Shown here: piece by piece, positions 1 to 7,075 of the stretch
How positions within the stretch are numbered: position 1 is the first letter of the stretch
Layout of the letters: every line of letters begins with the position of its first letter
Assembly: GCA_030619425.1 (NCBI GenBank)
Contig: JAUXBJ010000058.1
Span: 1-7,801 of the forward strand
Source: a bacterium
Lineage (GTDB): Bacteria; Zixibacteria; MSB-5A5; GN15; FEB-12
Direction of reading: 5' to 3'
Length of the DNA: 7,801 nucleotides
Program-made: the position numbers and the translations under genes
Notes under the pieces: model-generated
The model's database searches: none
The model's input: only the letters and a program-made list of their open reading frames with translations
What the model was told of the DNA's origin: nothing

Positions 1-667
1 GCGGCACCGCCTGCGCGCCGTCCGCGAGCACAATGGCGCCCTGCCGGTGCGCCAACTCCGTCAGTTCCGCCACCGGGTTGACCGTGCCCAGGACATTTGA
101 CATGTGCGTCAGGGCCAGCAACTTCGTTTTCGGAGTGATGATCTCGTCGATGTTGCTCAGGTCGAGATGGCCGCAAAGTGTGATTGGGATTCGTTTGAGT
201 ATCGCCTTTTTCTTCTGCGCCAGGATAACCCACGGCACCAGGTTGGCATGGTGCTCCATCTCAGTGATGACGATCTCGTCGCCTTCGGCGATATTTCCCT
301 CGCCCCAGGAGAACGCCAGCAGATTGATCCCTTCGGTAGTGCCGCGCGTGAAGATCACTTCCTCGGGATCGACGTCGCCGATGAAATGTGCTACCCGCTG
401 CCGTGTATGCTCGTACGCGGCGGTGGCCTTCTCGGCCAGAGAATGGATACCTCTATGAATGTTGGCATTCTTGTAACGATAGAAATCGAGAATGGCATTG
501 ATGACCACCGTGGGCTTCTGAGAAGTAGCGGCACTATCGAGATAGACCAGACGGTGACCATTGATCTTCTCCTCGAGGATTGGGAAGTCACCCTTGATGC
601 GGCTGGTATCCAGCGGTAATCGCGCCGTTTGAACGGTGGCCCGCTTGTTGTCAGTATTTGTCTGCAT
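1..667 (-). CDS. sufS: SufS-type cysteine desulfurase, N-terminal 222 residues (partial)
   Basis: This is a PLP-dependent class V aminotransferase-fold enzyme that removes sulfur from L-cysteine, giving alanine and an enzyme persulfide that feeds Fe-S assembly in the cytosol. Reading the minus strand from ATG at 667 gives 222 codons with no stop before the edge. Family motifs appear in order: LDSAATSQKP (43-52), NANIHRGIHSLA (67-78), TRGTTEGIN (107-115), EMEHHAN (136-142, His over the PLP ring), SNVLGTVNP (190-198) and DGAQAVP (216-222, the Asp that contacts the PLP pyridine nitrogen). The PLP lysine and the active-site cysteine loop lie beyond the left edge. An in-frame TAG sits directly before the ATG, so this is the earliest start. 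AAGGAA lies 13 nt upstream, a rather long spacing. The gene follows the Rieske gene by 31 bp and is the last visible gene of the SUF operon. EHHAN and the long N-terminus favour the SufS/CsdA group over IscS/NifS. Confidence 0.95.
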   Translation of the reverse strand, partial: MQTNTDNKRATVQTARLPLDTSRIKGDFPILEEKINGHRLVYLDSAATSQKPTVVINAILDFYRYKNANIHRGIHSLAEKATAAYEHTRQRVAHFIGDVDPEEVIFTRGTTEGINLLAFSWGEGNIAEGDEIVITEMEHHANLVPWVILAQKKKAILKRIPITLCGHLDLSNIDEIITPKTKLLALTHMSNVLGTVNPVAELTELAHRQGAIVLADGAQAVP

Positions 668-698
668 CTATGTTGTCTCGTTCCTTGAAGGTCACAGA

Positions 699-1010
699 TC
701 AGTCAATCTTGACCAGGATATCCTCACCTTCGATTTTCAGTTCATATTTGTCGATGCCGATCACTGCCGGCGGTCCGGTGACAGCGCCGGAGTGGATGTC
801 GAATGTCGCTCCGTGCCGAGGACAAACGATATCGTTACCGTCCAGATCACCGTCACTGATAGGCGCCGAATCATGCGAACACTCGTCAGCCAGGGCGTGA
901 AAACCGTCGCCCGTGTTACAGACCACGATGTCTGTGTGGCCGACCCGGAAGGAGCGAAGCTGTCCGGTCGGGATATCGGAGGTCACGGCAACTTTCACGA
1001 AATCAGCCAT
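699..1010 (-). CDS. Rieske [2Fe-2S] ferredoxin of the SUF operon
   Basis: This 103-residue protein is a single soluble Rieske domain, of the kind annotated as a non-heme iron oxygenase ferredoxin subunit or NirD-like protein. Cluster ligands are visible as C44-x-H46 (ECSHDSAPISDG) and C63-x2-H66 (CPRHGATFD), the spacing expected for a [2Fe-2S] centre held by two Cys and two His. There is no signal peptide or membrane segment, so it is cytosolic. It begins 2 nt after the sufD stop and ends 31 bp before sufS, so it is almost certainly co-transcribed and probably translationally coupled to sufD. No oxygenase partner is present. Similar small Rieske proteins occur in SUF operons of other bacteria, notably Actinobacteria. 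My inference is that it gives electrons to cluster assembly or persulfide reduction, or is an early cluster recipient; the sequence does not decide between these. Confidence 0.9.
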   Translation of the reverse strand: MADFVKVAVTSDIPTGQLRSFRVGHTDIVVCNTGDGFHALADECSHDSAPISDGDLDGNDIVCPRHGATFDIHSGAVTGPPAVIGIDKYELKIEGEDILVKID

Positions 1011-1012
1011 GG

Positions 1013-2347
1013 TCAGTTGCCCTCCAGCCGTTGGGCGACAAAACTTCCGATACGATCCCGCAGGTTTTTCGGTACCTGGTTCAACGTCGGGATCACGAAG
1101 CCGGATACGATCATCCGGACGGCCTCAGCCTCATCGATTCCCCGTGAAAGCAGGTAGAAAATAGAAAGCGGATCGATAGGTCCCAGCGTCGCGCCATGGG
1201 AGCATCGGACATCCTCGTTCAGAATCTCCAACTCCGGGATCGTCTCGGCGCGGGTGCCGCTGTTCAACAGCAGGTTGCGGTTTTCCTGATACGCTTCGCA
1301 CGTCCTGGCGTTATTCTCTATCCGTATCAGACCGGTGTAGGCAGACGTCGCCTTGTCGCGCAGGACCACCTTGAAATCGATGTTTGAGGTCGTCTCTCCC
1401 GACACATGGTGGTGGAGTGTATGATTGTCGAAGCGCTGGTAGCCCGAGCCAAACAACATGCCAAACATGCTGCTCTCGGCATGTCGGCCATTAAGTATCA
1501 CGCCGAAATCATGCTTGGAAACAGCGCCGCCAAAGGCCAGGGGAACGGTCAGCATGGTCGCACCCTGTTCGATCCGAGCTCGATGTGTCATGTAGCCGTG
1601 CATGCCGGAGGCCTGGCGCTGCAACGAAACGTAACGGACGCGGCTGTCCGCAAGACCAAAAATCTCAACGGCACTATTGGTGTTGCTCGGCTGGCTCTCG
1701 TCGAGGGAACCACCACCGTATTCATCGATGATCGAGAGTTCTGCGTTCTTACCTACGACGATCAGCAGCCGTGGATATTGGGCCGAGCCGCTAAGGCCGG
1801 ATTCCCTCAGGAGATGGAGTGGCTTTTCAACCACCAGGCCGTCGGGAATGTAGATGAATATGCCGTCGTTCCAGAGCGCCCCGTTGAGGGCCTCGAACTT
1901 GCCGCAAGCGGAGTTTACAAGCTGGTAAAGATGCTTCTCGACCAATTCCGAATTCGTGGTAGCTGCTTCGGATAGTTTAGTGATGATGGCGCCGCGAGCA
2001 CACAGTTCCTCTGTTCCGTGGAACCCGATCTCGCGGCCGCCCAGATCGGTAACAACACCGGCCAGATTGCCGTGCTCGAGGTGCTCACGAACGATCTTTT
2101 CAACGGCGCCGAAGTTCTCACCATAGTCGGTATCACTGACCTGGCTGCGATCGACGAGGAAGGTCATCGGGTCGGTATAGCGCCAGAGGTGAAGACCGCG
2201 ATGGGGCACCGGTGCGCTGTTGAAGGCTTCGCGTGAACGTCGACGGACGTCACGAAGCCAGCGGGGACCACGCTCTAGTTCAGGCGCCATCTCGGGGATC
2301 AGGTAATCCGCGTTCTCAGTCTGGTTCACGGTGGGACTATTCGTCAT
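1013..2347 (-). CDS. sufD: Fe-S cluster assembly protein SufD
   Basis: SufD (444 residues, normal length) pairs with SufB and the ATPase SufC in the cytosolic SufBC2D complex that builds Fe-S clusters. The C-terminal SufBD beta-helix domain fills roughly residues 150-420. It contains [15 protein letters not shown], a GLIRIENNA segment, and [14 protein letters not shown] with C382 and H384. These match the C358-x-H360 of E. coli SufD; that His is held to form the nascent-cluster site with a SufB cysteine. The family ending follows: [13 protein letters not shown], then a MIVSGF helix region. The ATG at 2347 overlaps the sufB stop as ATGA, and GGAGGG lies 9 nt upstream, which supports the start and coupled translation. 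The next gene, encoding the Rieske protein, starts 2 nt after the stop. SufD rather than a second SufB is indicated by the CSHGAT motif and the absence of the SufB ECDALL cysteine motif. Confidence 0.96.
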   Translation of the reverse strand: MTNSPTVNQTENADYLIPEMAPELERGPRWLRDVRRRSREAFNSAPVPHRGLHLWRYTDPMTFLVDRSQVSDTDYGENFGAVEKIVREHLEHGNLAGVVTDLGGREIGFHGTEELCARGAIITKLSEAATTNSELVEKHLYQLVNSACGKFEALNGALWNDGIFIYIPDGLVVEKPLHLLRESGLSGSAQYPRLLIVVGKNAELSIIDEYGGGSLDESQPSNTNSAVEIFGLADSRVRYVSLQRQASGMHGYMTHRARIEQGATMLTVPLAFGGAVSKHDFGVILNGRHAESSMFGMLFGSGYQRFDNHTLHHHVSGETTSNIDFKVVLRDKATSAYTGLIRIENNARTCEAYQENRNLLLNSGTRAETIPELEILNEDVRCSHGATLGPIDPLSIFYLLSRGIDEAEAVRMIVSGFVIPTLNQVPKNLRDRIGSFVAQRLEGN

Positions 2348-3783
2348 CCTAACAATCCCTCCATTTCCAACTCGATCAGTCGATTCAGTTCCACGGCATA
2401 CTCGAGCGGTAGTTCCTTGGTGAAAGGTTCCATGAAGCCGTTTACAATCAGCAGACGGGCATCATCCTCGGTCAGACCGCGACTGGTCAGGTAGAACAAT
2501 TGTTCTTCGGCAACTTTGGAGACACGCGCTTCGTGTTCGACCTTCACCTGATCATGGTCGATTTCCATCGTCGGGTAAGTGTCGCTGCGGGCATTCTCGC
2601 CGATGAGAAGGGCGTCGCATTCCACCGACACTTTGGTGTTGACGGCATTCTTGTGAACTTTGACAAGGCCACGGTACGATGCCCGACCATTGTCTTTTGA
2701 GATCGACTTCGACGTTATCCGCGATGAGGTATTGGGTGCGGCATGAATCATCTTGGCCCCGGCGTCCTGATGCTGGTCCTTGCCGGCAAAAGCCACCGAG
2801 AGCATCTCACCCTTGGCGCCCTCGCCCAGTAACTGTATGCACGGGTACTTCATCGTCAACCGCGAACCAAGGTTGCCGTCGACCCATTCGATCGTGGCGT
2901 TTTTGAACGCCGACGCGCGTTTGGTCACCAGGTTGAAGATGTTGCGCGACCAGTTCTGAATAGTTGTGTATCTGATGTAGGCGCCTTCCAGAGCGACCAG
3001 TTCCACTACCGCCGAGTGCAGGGAGTCGGTCGAATAGACCGGCGCGGTGCATCCCTCGATGTAGTGCAGCCGCGAACCCTTGTCGACAATGATCAAGGTT
3101 CGCTCAAACTGTCCCATGTTCTCGGCGTTGATGCGAAAATACGCTTGCAGGGGTACCTTAACGTCGATGCCCGGAGGCACATAGATGAACGATCCGCCGG
3201 ACCATACCGATGTATTCAGGGCGGCGAACTTGTTGTCGGTGGATGGTATTACCGTGCCGAAGTATTTCTTGACGATCTCAGGATACTCGCGCAGGGCGCT
3301 GTCCATGTCGAGAAAGATGATCCCCTGCTTTTTCAGGTCCTCGCGCATGGAATGGTAGACCACTTCGGATTCGTACTGCGCCGATACGCCGCCGAGGAAC
3401 TTGCGCTCCGCTTCGGGGATACCCAACTTATCGAAAGTCTTCTTGATATACTCCGGGACGTCATCCCAGCTTTGCTGCTGGTTTTCGATCGGTTTCATGA
3501 AGTAGAAGATGTTTTCGAAATCGATCTCACTGAGCAGTTCGGTGTTTCCCCACTGCGGCATCGGCTTGGAATTGAAAATGTCGAGTGCCTGGTGGCGGAT
3601 GTCCGACATCCAGCGAGGTTCTTTTTTCATCTTCGAGATCATCTCAACCACTTCGTGGTTGATCCCCCTGGCCCCTTTGTGGAAGTAGTCGACCGGGTCG
3701 CTAAAACCATACTTGGTCGCGTAATCGTCCCCGATTGAAGCCAGTTCCTGGTTTTGTTGCTTGATCCTGTCCGTCATGCTCAC
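2344..3783 (-). CDS. sufB: Fe-S cluster assembly scaffold SufB
   Basis: SufB is the scaffold on which the Fe-S cluster is assembled in SufBC2D. The 479-residue length is typical. Residues believed to matter in E. coli SufB are present at identical relative spacing: C245 (EGCTAP), Q276 and W278 (TIQNW) match C254, Q285 and W287; C389 (ECDALLIGE), H417 and E418 (VEHEA) match C405, H433 and E434. The protein therefore looks fully functional. The listed start is a GTG whose bases overlap the sufC stop (GTGA). An ATG two codons later, at 3777, has AGGG 7 nt upstream and may be the true start, giving 477 residues. The 3' end overlaps sufD by 4 nt. Overlaps on both sides suggest balanced synthesis of the three complex subunits. 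Confidence 0.97.
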   Translation of the reverse strand: MSMTDRIKQQNQELASIGDDYATKYGFSDPVDYFHKGARGINHEVVEMISKMKKEPRWMSDIRHQALDIFNSKPMPQWGNTELLSEIDFENIFYFMKPIENQQQSWDDVPEYIKKTFDKLGIPEAERKFLGGVSAQYESEVVYHSMREDLKKQGIIFLDMDSALREYPEIVKKYFGTVIPSTDNKFAALNTSVWSGGSFIYVPPGIDVKVPLQAYFRINAENMGQFERTLIIVDKGSRLHYIEGCTAPVYSTDSLHSAVVELVALEGAYIRYTTIQNWSRNIFNLVTKRASAFKNATIEWVDGNLGSRLTMKYPCIQLLGEGAKGEMLSVAFAGKDQHQDAGAKMIHAAPNTSSRITSKSISKDNGRASYRGLVKVHKNAVNTKVSVECDALLIGENARSDTYPTMEIDHDQVKVEHEARVSKVAEEQLFYLTSRGLTEDDARLLIVNGFMEPFTKELPLEYAVELNRLIELEMEGLLG

Positions 3784-4550
3784 ACCCTGGCTTTCTCCGC
3801 CAACTCCTGCGCAACCCAGTCGTACCCGAGCTCTTCGAGTTTCAAGGCCAGTTCCGGACCGCCGTGCTTGACAAACTTGCCATGCATCATGACATGAACA
3901 TGCTGTGGCTTGACGTAGTTGAGCAGCCGTTGGTAATGTGTCACCAGCAGGATGCCGTTGGCGTCCGAGTGAAATCGATTGATCCCTTCCGAAACCGTCT
4001 TCAGAGCGTCGATATCAAGGCCGGAATCCGTCTCGTCCAGCAGCGCCATCTTGGGCTGGAGCATCGAAAGCTGCAGGATTTCAATGCGCTTCTTCTCGCC
4101 GCCGGAGAAACCATCGTTTAAGTAACGAGTGGCAAACGATTCATCCACAGACAGCGCCTTCATCTCGGCTTTGAAGAGTTTGCGGAAATCGGACATGTTG
4201 GCATCTTTGCCGCGGTGGGATTTCAAGGCGGCCCGCATGAAGTTGGCCACCGAGACGCCCGGAATTGCCAGCGGATATTGAAAGGCCAGAAACAGCCCGG
4301 CGCGTGAACGTTGGTCGGCGGACATATCCAGTATGTTGCGACCGTCAAGAACCGCTTCGCCTTTGGTGATGGTGTAGTCGGGATGTCCCATAAGAGCGTT
4401 GGAGAGGGAAGACTTGCCGGAACCGTTGGGGCCCATGATGGCATGAATCTCGCCGGGCGCGATCGTGAGTGACACCCCGGACACCACCTCTTTGTCCTCA
4501 ACGGCAACGTGTATATCCTTGAACTGGAACAGAGACTGTTTGTCAGTCAT
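3780..4550 (-). CDS. sufC: Fe-S cluster assembly ATPase SufC
   Basis: SufC is a soluble ABC-type ATPase (256 residues) that binds SufB and SufD and drives the conformational change opening the cluster site; it is not a transporter. Visible motifs are Walker [10 protein letters not shown] (40-48), Q-loop Q91 (AFQYP), ABC signature FSGGEKKR (148-155), Walker B MALLDE (168-173), the SufC-typical [11 protein letters not shown] (173-183) with its D-loop, and the switch His205 (VTHYQRLL). There are no transmembrane segments. The ATG at 4550 has AAGGA about 10 nt upstream. It lies 45 bp after rrf2, and its stop overlaps the sufB start by 4 nt. All catalytic elements are intact. Confidence 0.97.
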   Translation of the reverse strand: MTDKQSLFQFKDIHVAVEDKEVVSGVSLTIAPGEIHAIMGPNGSGKSSLSNALMGHPDYTITKGEAVLDGRNILDMSADQRSRAGLFLAFQYPLAIPGVSVANFMRAALKSHRGKDANMSDFRKLFKAEMKALSVDESFATRYLNDGFSGGEKKRIEILQLSMLQPKMALLDETDSGLDIDALKTVSEGINRFHSDANGILLVTHYQRLLNYVKPQHVHVMMHGKFVKHGGPELALKLEELGYDWVAQELAEKARV

Positions 4551-4595
4551 GGCTGTATGATCCTTCTATGTATGAACAACATGGTCAATGTGAAT

Positions 4596-5072
4596 CTATC
4601 CTTGTGTCTGGGATGCATCCGATGGGCGGCGGTCGATTCGCGGCAACACCATAAGACGCTCCTTCTCAATCAAATCGTTCAGGGTCGTTCCGGCCAGGAA
4701 GCCGGCGATTTTCCCGGCCAGGCTTCCGAGGATATCGTGCACGGAACAATTGTCGGTATGGATGCACTGTTCGAGTTGGCCGGTGCGCTTGGCGCAGTGA
4801 TCGGGGTCCAGCAGTGGACCGCCGAGTTTGGTGATTACTTCCAACAGATCTATCTCACTCGGTTCACGACGAATGCGAAACCCGCCCTTGCGACCTCGCA
4901 CCGCCGTAACCAGACCGGCTTGGCGCATTATCGCCAGCAGCTTGGATGCGTACGGCACCGAGATCCCTTCCGCCTCGGCGATGTCGGCAACCGACATCTG
5001 CCCCTCAGTGCCCTGACGGGCCAGCACCAACAGGCATCGCAATCCGTATTCTTCTGTGGCCGACATTCTCAT
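4596..5072 (-). CDS. Rrf2/IscR-type Fe-S-sensing repressor of the SUF operon
   Basis: This is a 158-residue Rrf2-family winged-helix regulator. The N-terminal MRMSATEEYGLRCLLVLA, a helix-turn-helix around residues 26-55 (SVADIAEAEGISVPYASKLL) and the wing RGRKGGFRI (59-67) are all family-typical. Cluster ligands C93, C103, C109 and H112 follow. IscR has C-x5-C-x5-C-x2-H, whereas here it is C-x9-C-x5-C-x2-H, so a [2Fe-2S] sensor is likely but the first spacer is longer. The ATG at 5072 has AGGAA about 5 nt upstream, better placed than for the ATG two codons later at 5066. It is the first gene of the operon, 45 bp before sufC, behind a promoter that carries an inverted repeat, so autoregulation by Fe-S status is inferred. 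It could be called IscR- or SufR-like, but note that cyanobacterial SufR is a different protein family. Confidence 0.93.
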   Translation of the reverse strand: MRMSATEEYGLRCLLVLARQGTEGQMSVADIAEAEGISVPYASKLLAIMRQAGLVTAVRGRKGGFRIRREPSEIDLLEVITKLGGPLLDPDHCAKRTGQLEQCIHTDNCSVHDILGSLAGKIAGFLAGTTLNDLIEKERLMVLPRIDRRPSDASQTQG

Positions 5073-5114
5073 AACATTTCCTAAACCGATCTACGTTTCA
5101 ACAACCGGGCGTCC

Positions 5115-5143
5115 ATTATACAAATACCTTACAAAAATGTAAA
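5115..5143 (-). promoter_or_regulatory. Sigma-70 promoter of the rrf2-suf operon
   Basis: On the minus strand the -35 box TTTACA (5143-5138) is separated by 17 bp from a consensus -10 box TATAAT (5120-5115). Transcription should start near 5108, leaving a leader of about 35 nt before the rrf2 ATG at 5072. Boxes and spacing are near ideal and the stretch is AT-rich against a GC-rich background. The -35 box and most of the spacer lie inside the inverted repeat at 5123-5148. Confidence 0.8.
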
Positions 5144-5148
5144 GTATT
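5123..5148. promoter_or_regulatory. 26-bp inverted repeat, probable Rrf2 operator
   Basis: Arms AATACCTTACA (5123-5133) and TGTAAAGTATT (5138-5148) are inverted copies with 10 of 11 positions matching, separated by AAAA. The overall size and centre resemble the 25-26 bp sites bound by IscR-class Rrf2 dimers, although the base sequence is not the E. coli IscR consensus. It covers the -35 box and most of the spacer of the rrf2-suf promoter, so a bound protein would block RNA polymerase. The natural candidate is the adjacent Rrf2 protein. Binding is inferred from position and symmetry only. Confidence 0.65.
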
Positions 5149-5259
5149 ATTTGTGTAATTGTTGGCAGGCGTGATTTGTTCCCGGAGTTTGGAATCAGGG
5201 CTGATTTCAGAGAGTTAGGTGAGGGCAGTATTGTGCGGTTCTATAGGCACGATTGCCGG

Positions 5260-5288
5260 TTGCCAAAACAGGCTCATGTTGTTATCCT
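5260..5288 (+). promoter_or_regulatory. Possible promoter of the mntP-like gene
   Basis: TTGCCA (5260-5265, 5 of 6 consensus) is 17 bp upstream of TATCCT (5283-5288, 4 of 6). Transcription would begin near 5295, about 50 nt before the expected start codon region. This is the best-spaced plus-strand pair seen in the divergent region, but the -10 box is weak. A perfect inverted repeat, AATCAG-GG-CTGATT, lies further upstream at 5193-5206. Confidence 0.35.
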
Positions 5289-5342
5289 ACTCTGTCCAAA
5301 GACGAGAAATGACACCATGTGCGTCAAATTAGGTAACCTCCC

Positions 5343-5894
5343 ATTACGACTGACCTGACCAATGTAATCTTGTTGGCTTTCGCGCTAGCCTTCGATGCTT
5401 TCGCAGTGGCGGTGGCGGTGGGGATCAGAATGGGCGATCTGGAGCGATGGACTGTGTTTCGATTGTCGTGGCATTTCGGCTTTGCACAATTCGGGATGCC
5501 GGTTGTCGGCTGGGCGGCAGGTGGCGTGATCGCCGGGTTGGTTGGCTCGTTGGGGCACTGGTTGGCGGCGGCCATACTGGTTGCTATCGGGGTTAGGGCA
5601 ATCTGGGAGCAACGCAATCCCGAGGAACGGCAGTGGGCGGGTGACCCGACGCGGGGCGCGGCGCTGATCGTGCTGATGTTTGCGACCTCGATTGATGCGC
5701 TGGCGGCAGGGTTGTCGCTGGCTTTGGTCGGCACGGAGATTCTTTATCCGGCGTTGATCATCGGTGTGGTGGCGGCGGGGATGACAGTGGTCGGACTTGT
5801 CTTTGGTCGTGCCTTGGGTTTGCGCTTTTCACGGCAGGCAGGTATCCTCGGCGGCCTGATTCTGATCGGCCTGGCAGTGAAGACAGTGTGGTAG
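5343..5894 (+). CDS. mntP: MntP-family manganese efflux pump
   Basis: This is a six-helix inner-membrane exporter of the MntP (UPF0059) family, which expels Mn2+. Two repeated halves each carry the family Asp motif: DAFAVAVAVG early in helix 1 and TSIDALAAG in helix 4 (Asp9 and Asp109 counted from TTG 5370). The conserved glycine-rich ending ILGGLILIGLAVK is also present. The reading frame is open from 5337, after a TAA, but has no ATG or GTG where the family begins. The listed start is ATT 5343, which gives the normal N-terminal length (TTDLTNVILLAF) and has AGGT 8 nt upstream. The alternative is TTG 5370, which has no ribosome-binding site and clips helix 1. It is divergent from the SUF operon and convergent with the protease gene. 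The family assignment is firm; the start is not. Mn as substrate is inferred from the family. Confidence 0.85.
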   Translation: MTTDLTNVILLAFALAFDAFAVAVAVGIRMGDLERWTVFRLSWHFGFAQFGMPVVGWAAGGVIAGLVGSLGHWLAAAILVAIGVRAIWEQRNPEERQWAGDPTRGAALIVLMFATSIDALAAGLSLALVGTEILYPALIIGVVAAGMTVVGLVFGRALGLRFSRQAGILGGLILIGLAVKTVW

Positions 5895-5896
5895 GG

Positions 5897-5959
5897 GGTG
5901 GCCCATCCTTCAGGATGGGATGGACGCATTTTCAAACCCACCATGAATGGTGAGCCACC
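5897..5959. repeat. REP-like double-hairpin element
   Basis: Starting 3 nt after the mntP stop, outer arms GGTGGC (5897-5902) and GCCACC (5954-5959) enclose two hairpins. The first is CCCATCC / GGATGGG (5902-5908 with 5913-5919) with loop TTCA. The second is CACCA / TGGTG (5939-5943 with 5948-5952) with loop TGAA. The second hairpin is roughly an inverted copy of the first, and their loops are complementary. This is the architecture of REP/BIME-type intergenic repeats. No T-run follows, so it is not a standard intrinsic terminator, but it lies between convergent genes and could protect 3' ends or stop transcription both ways. Only one copy is in the window. Confidence 0.6.
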
Positions 5960-6016
5960 GGTCGGTTCCGTCGTTTCGGGTGTCCCCAATTCGGCACGAT
6001 GATTACGGTGTGTCCA

Positions 6017-6715
6017 TCATTCATTACTTGAACTACGTGGGTAGATAAGCCTCCAGATTCTCTTGAGCGGCACAGCTGTAGCCACATATGCTAGCTGGCC
6101 ATTAACGGTATCCACCTCCCGGCCTCTTGATACGATTGCCACTATTTCTCCTTGGGTGTTGAATATGGGGCTGCCTGATGTTCCCTCAGGACCTATACCT
6201 GCAATCTCCATGAATTCTACGTACTTGTTATTCACGTGTATGCCGTAGATCCCCTCAATAGGCCTCAACATTAGATGTAGCGTGTCTAAGGTCTTGAATA
6301 TCAATGCCGATACGGTATCTCCCACCTTGGTCGAGTTATAATCTCCGATCTTGGCAGTGCACTGGTCTTTCGGGTGAAGGCGTTCAAACACAGCGAGATC
6401 GTATTCAGGAGAAGTCTTGGATTTCAGCACAATGGTATCGAGGCACGAATCCCACAGAGGTTGGAACAGCATGGTGTCACCAATAGCGCAGTGAGCGCAC
6501 GTGACCACATACAAACTATCCCCAACCGTGAATCCGTAACACAAGCGAGCGCTGGCATCCAGAGTGATCACGTGGCCAATCGCTTTCCTTTCGTTCTCTG
6601 TCAGTATGTGAGGTTCGCCAGCGTTGCCCTCAAAGCAAACTAAACCCGCCATCGCCGCGAATCCAAGGGCACAAAGCAGTTGTGCTGCAAGCCAACTTCT
6701 TCTCACGCTAGTCAT
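6017..6715 (-). CDS. Secreted trypsin-fold serine protease
   Basis: The 232-residue product starts at ATG 6715, where AGAGG lies about 5 nt upstream; a 23-residue longer reading from 6784 has no such support and would spoil the signal peptide. A basic N-terminus (SVRRSW) and hydrophobic stretch to about residue 28 form a Sec signal peptide, so the protein is probably periplasmic or secreted. The chymotrypsin-fold triad is visible: His75 in VVTCAHC, Asp106 in EYDLAVFE and Ser180 in GTSGSPIF. C59 and C76 match the disulfide that flanks the catalytic His in trypsins; C91 and C119 may form another. No PDZ domain follows, so it is not a DegP/HtrA. The target is unknown. It lies 75 bp downstream of the DUF2188 gene on the same strand and may share its transcript. 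It is best placed in the general trypsin-like (Trypsin_2) group. Confidence 0.8.
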   Translation of the reverse strand: MTSVRRSWLAAQLLCALGFAAMAGLVCFEGNAGEPHILTENERKAIGHVITLDASARLCYGFTVGDSLYVVTCAHCAIGDTMLFQPLWDSCLDTIVLKSKTSPEYDLAVFERLHPKDQCTAKIGDYNSTKVGDTVSALIFKTLDTLHLMLRPIEGIYGIHVNNKYVEFMEIAGIGPEGTSGSPIFNTQGEIVAIVSRGREVDTVNGQLAYVATAVPLKRIWRLIYPRSSSNE

Positions 6716-6726
6716 GATTCCTCTTT
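6716..6726 (-). promoter_or_regulatory. Ribosome-binding site that sets the protease start
   Basis: Read on the minus strand, AAAGAGGAATC directly precedes ATG 6715, placing GAGG at a standard spacing of about 5 nt. This decides in favour of 6715 over the upstream in-frame start at 6784. Confidence 0.7.
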
Positions 6727-6790
6727 CATTCCGTAGACAGCTTGTGTCAGTGAACGACCTAGAAGACGACCGACAATGATGCACGTGCCC

Positions 6791-7027
6791 TTAGTGTTTC
6801 GTATCCTTCGGGGGACACGGGTCGTTCCCATACGAGTCTTTGTCCCGAATTCGCCCGTCCTTTCGGTGGATAACCAGCTCTGCTTGGTCCTTTTGTGCCC
6901 ACTCTTTGCCCTGCTGAATCGCGTCATCCTGCGTCGTGTGGGTTGAGCTGACCTTTTTGGAACCCTCTTTTCTGACGGCCCAGCCTTTGTCGTCATGGGG
7001 AACGACGTGGAAGTTCTTCTTGCCCAT
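6791..7027 (-). CDS. DUF2188 family small protein
   Basis: This is a 78-residue, strongly hydrophilic cytosolic protein without signal peptide or membrane segment. The whole length matches the DUF2188 pattern: an opening NFHVVPHDDKGWAVRKEGSKK strand region, a middle T-x2-DAI-x2-GKEWA helix (32-45), and the ending AELVIHRKDGRIRDKDSYGNDPCPP (49-73) that is characteristic of the family. No biochemical function is established for the family. The ATG at 7027 has a strong ribosome-binding site, GGAGGAG, ending 3 nt before it (GGAGG 5 nt away). It is followed after 75 bp by the protease gene on the same strand, so the two may be co-transcribed. Confidence 0.85.
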   Translation of the reverse strand: MGKKNFHVVPHDDKGWAVRKEGSKKVSSTHTTQDDAIQQGKEWAQKDQAELVIHRKDGRIRDKDSYGNDPCPPKDTKH

Positions 7028-7075
7028 TGTCTCCTCCGGTAATCTGGAGTGTTATACGTCAAATATCCTTGCTTA

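Noticed and set aside
104..619. 171-codon plus-strand reading frame
   Set aside because: It lies antisense to sufS, whose minus-strand frame carries unmistakable family motifs; the plus-strand translation resembles no protein family.
1406..1975. 189-codon plus-strand reading frame
   Set aside because: Antisense shadow of sufD, with no start context or recognisable domain.
3016..3738. 240-codon plus-strand reading frame
   Set aside because: Antisense shadow of sufB, a fully conserved SufB coding sequence.
4509..5084. 191-codon plus-strand reading frame
   Set aside because: Antisense to rrf2, whose helix-turn-helix and cysteine ligands are clear.
5160..5340. Possible yybP-ykoY manganese riboswitch upstream of mntP
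   Set aside because: I could not find the conserved paired loops of that riboswitch; the leader after the likely promoter is only about 50 nt. A covariance-model search would settle it.
5176..5358. 60-codon plus-strand frame before mntP
   Set aside because: TTG start without a ribosome-binding site and no protein-like character. Only its last 14 codons, from ATG 5317, are mentioned, as a possible leader.
5324..5734. 136-codon minus-strand reading frame rich in Ala, Pro, Ser and Thr
   Set aside because: Low-complexity composition is what the complement of a GC-rich membrane-protein gene (mntP) gives.
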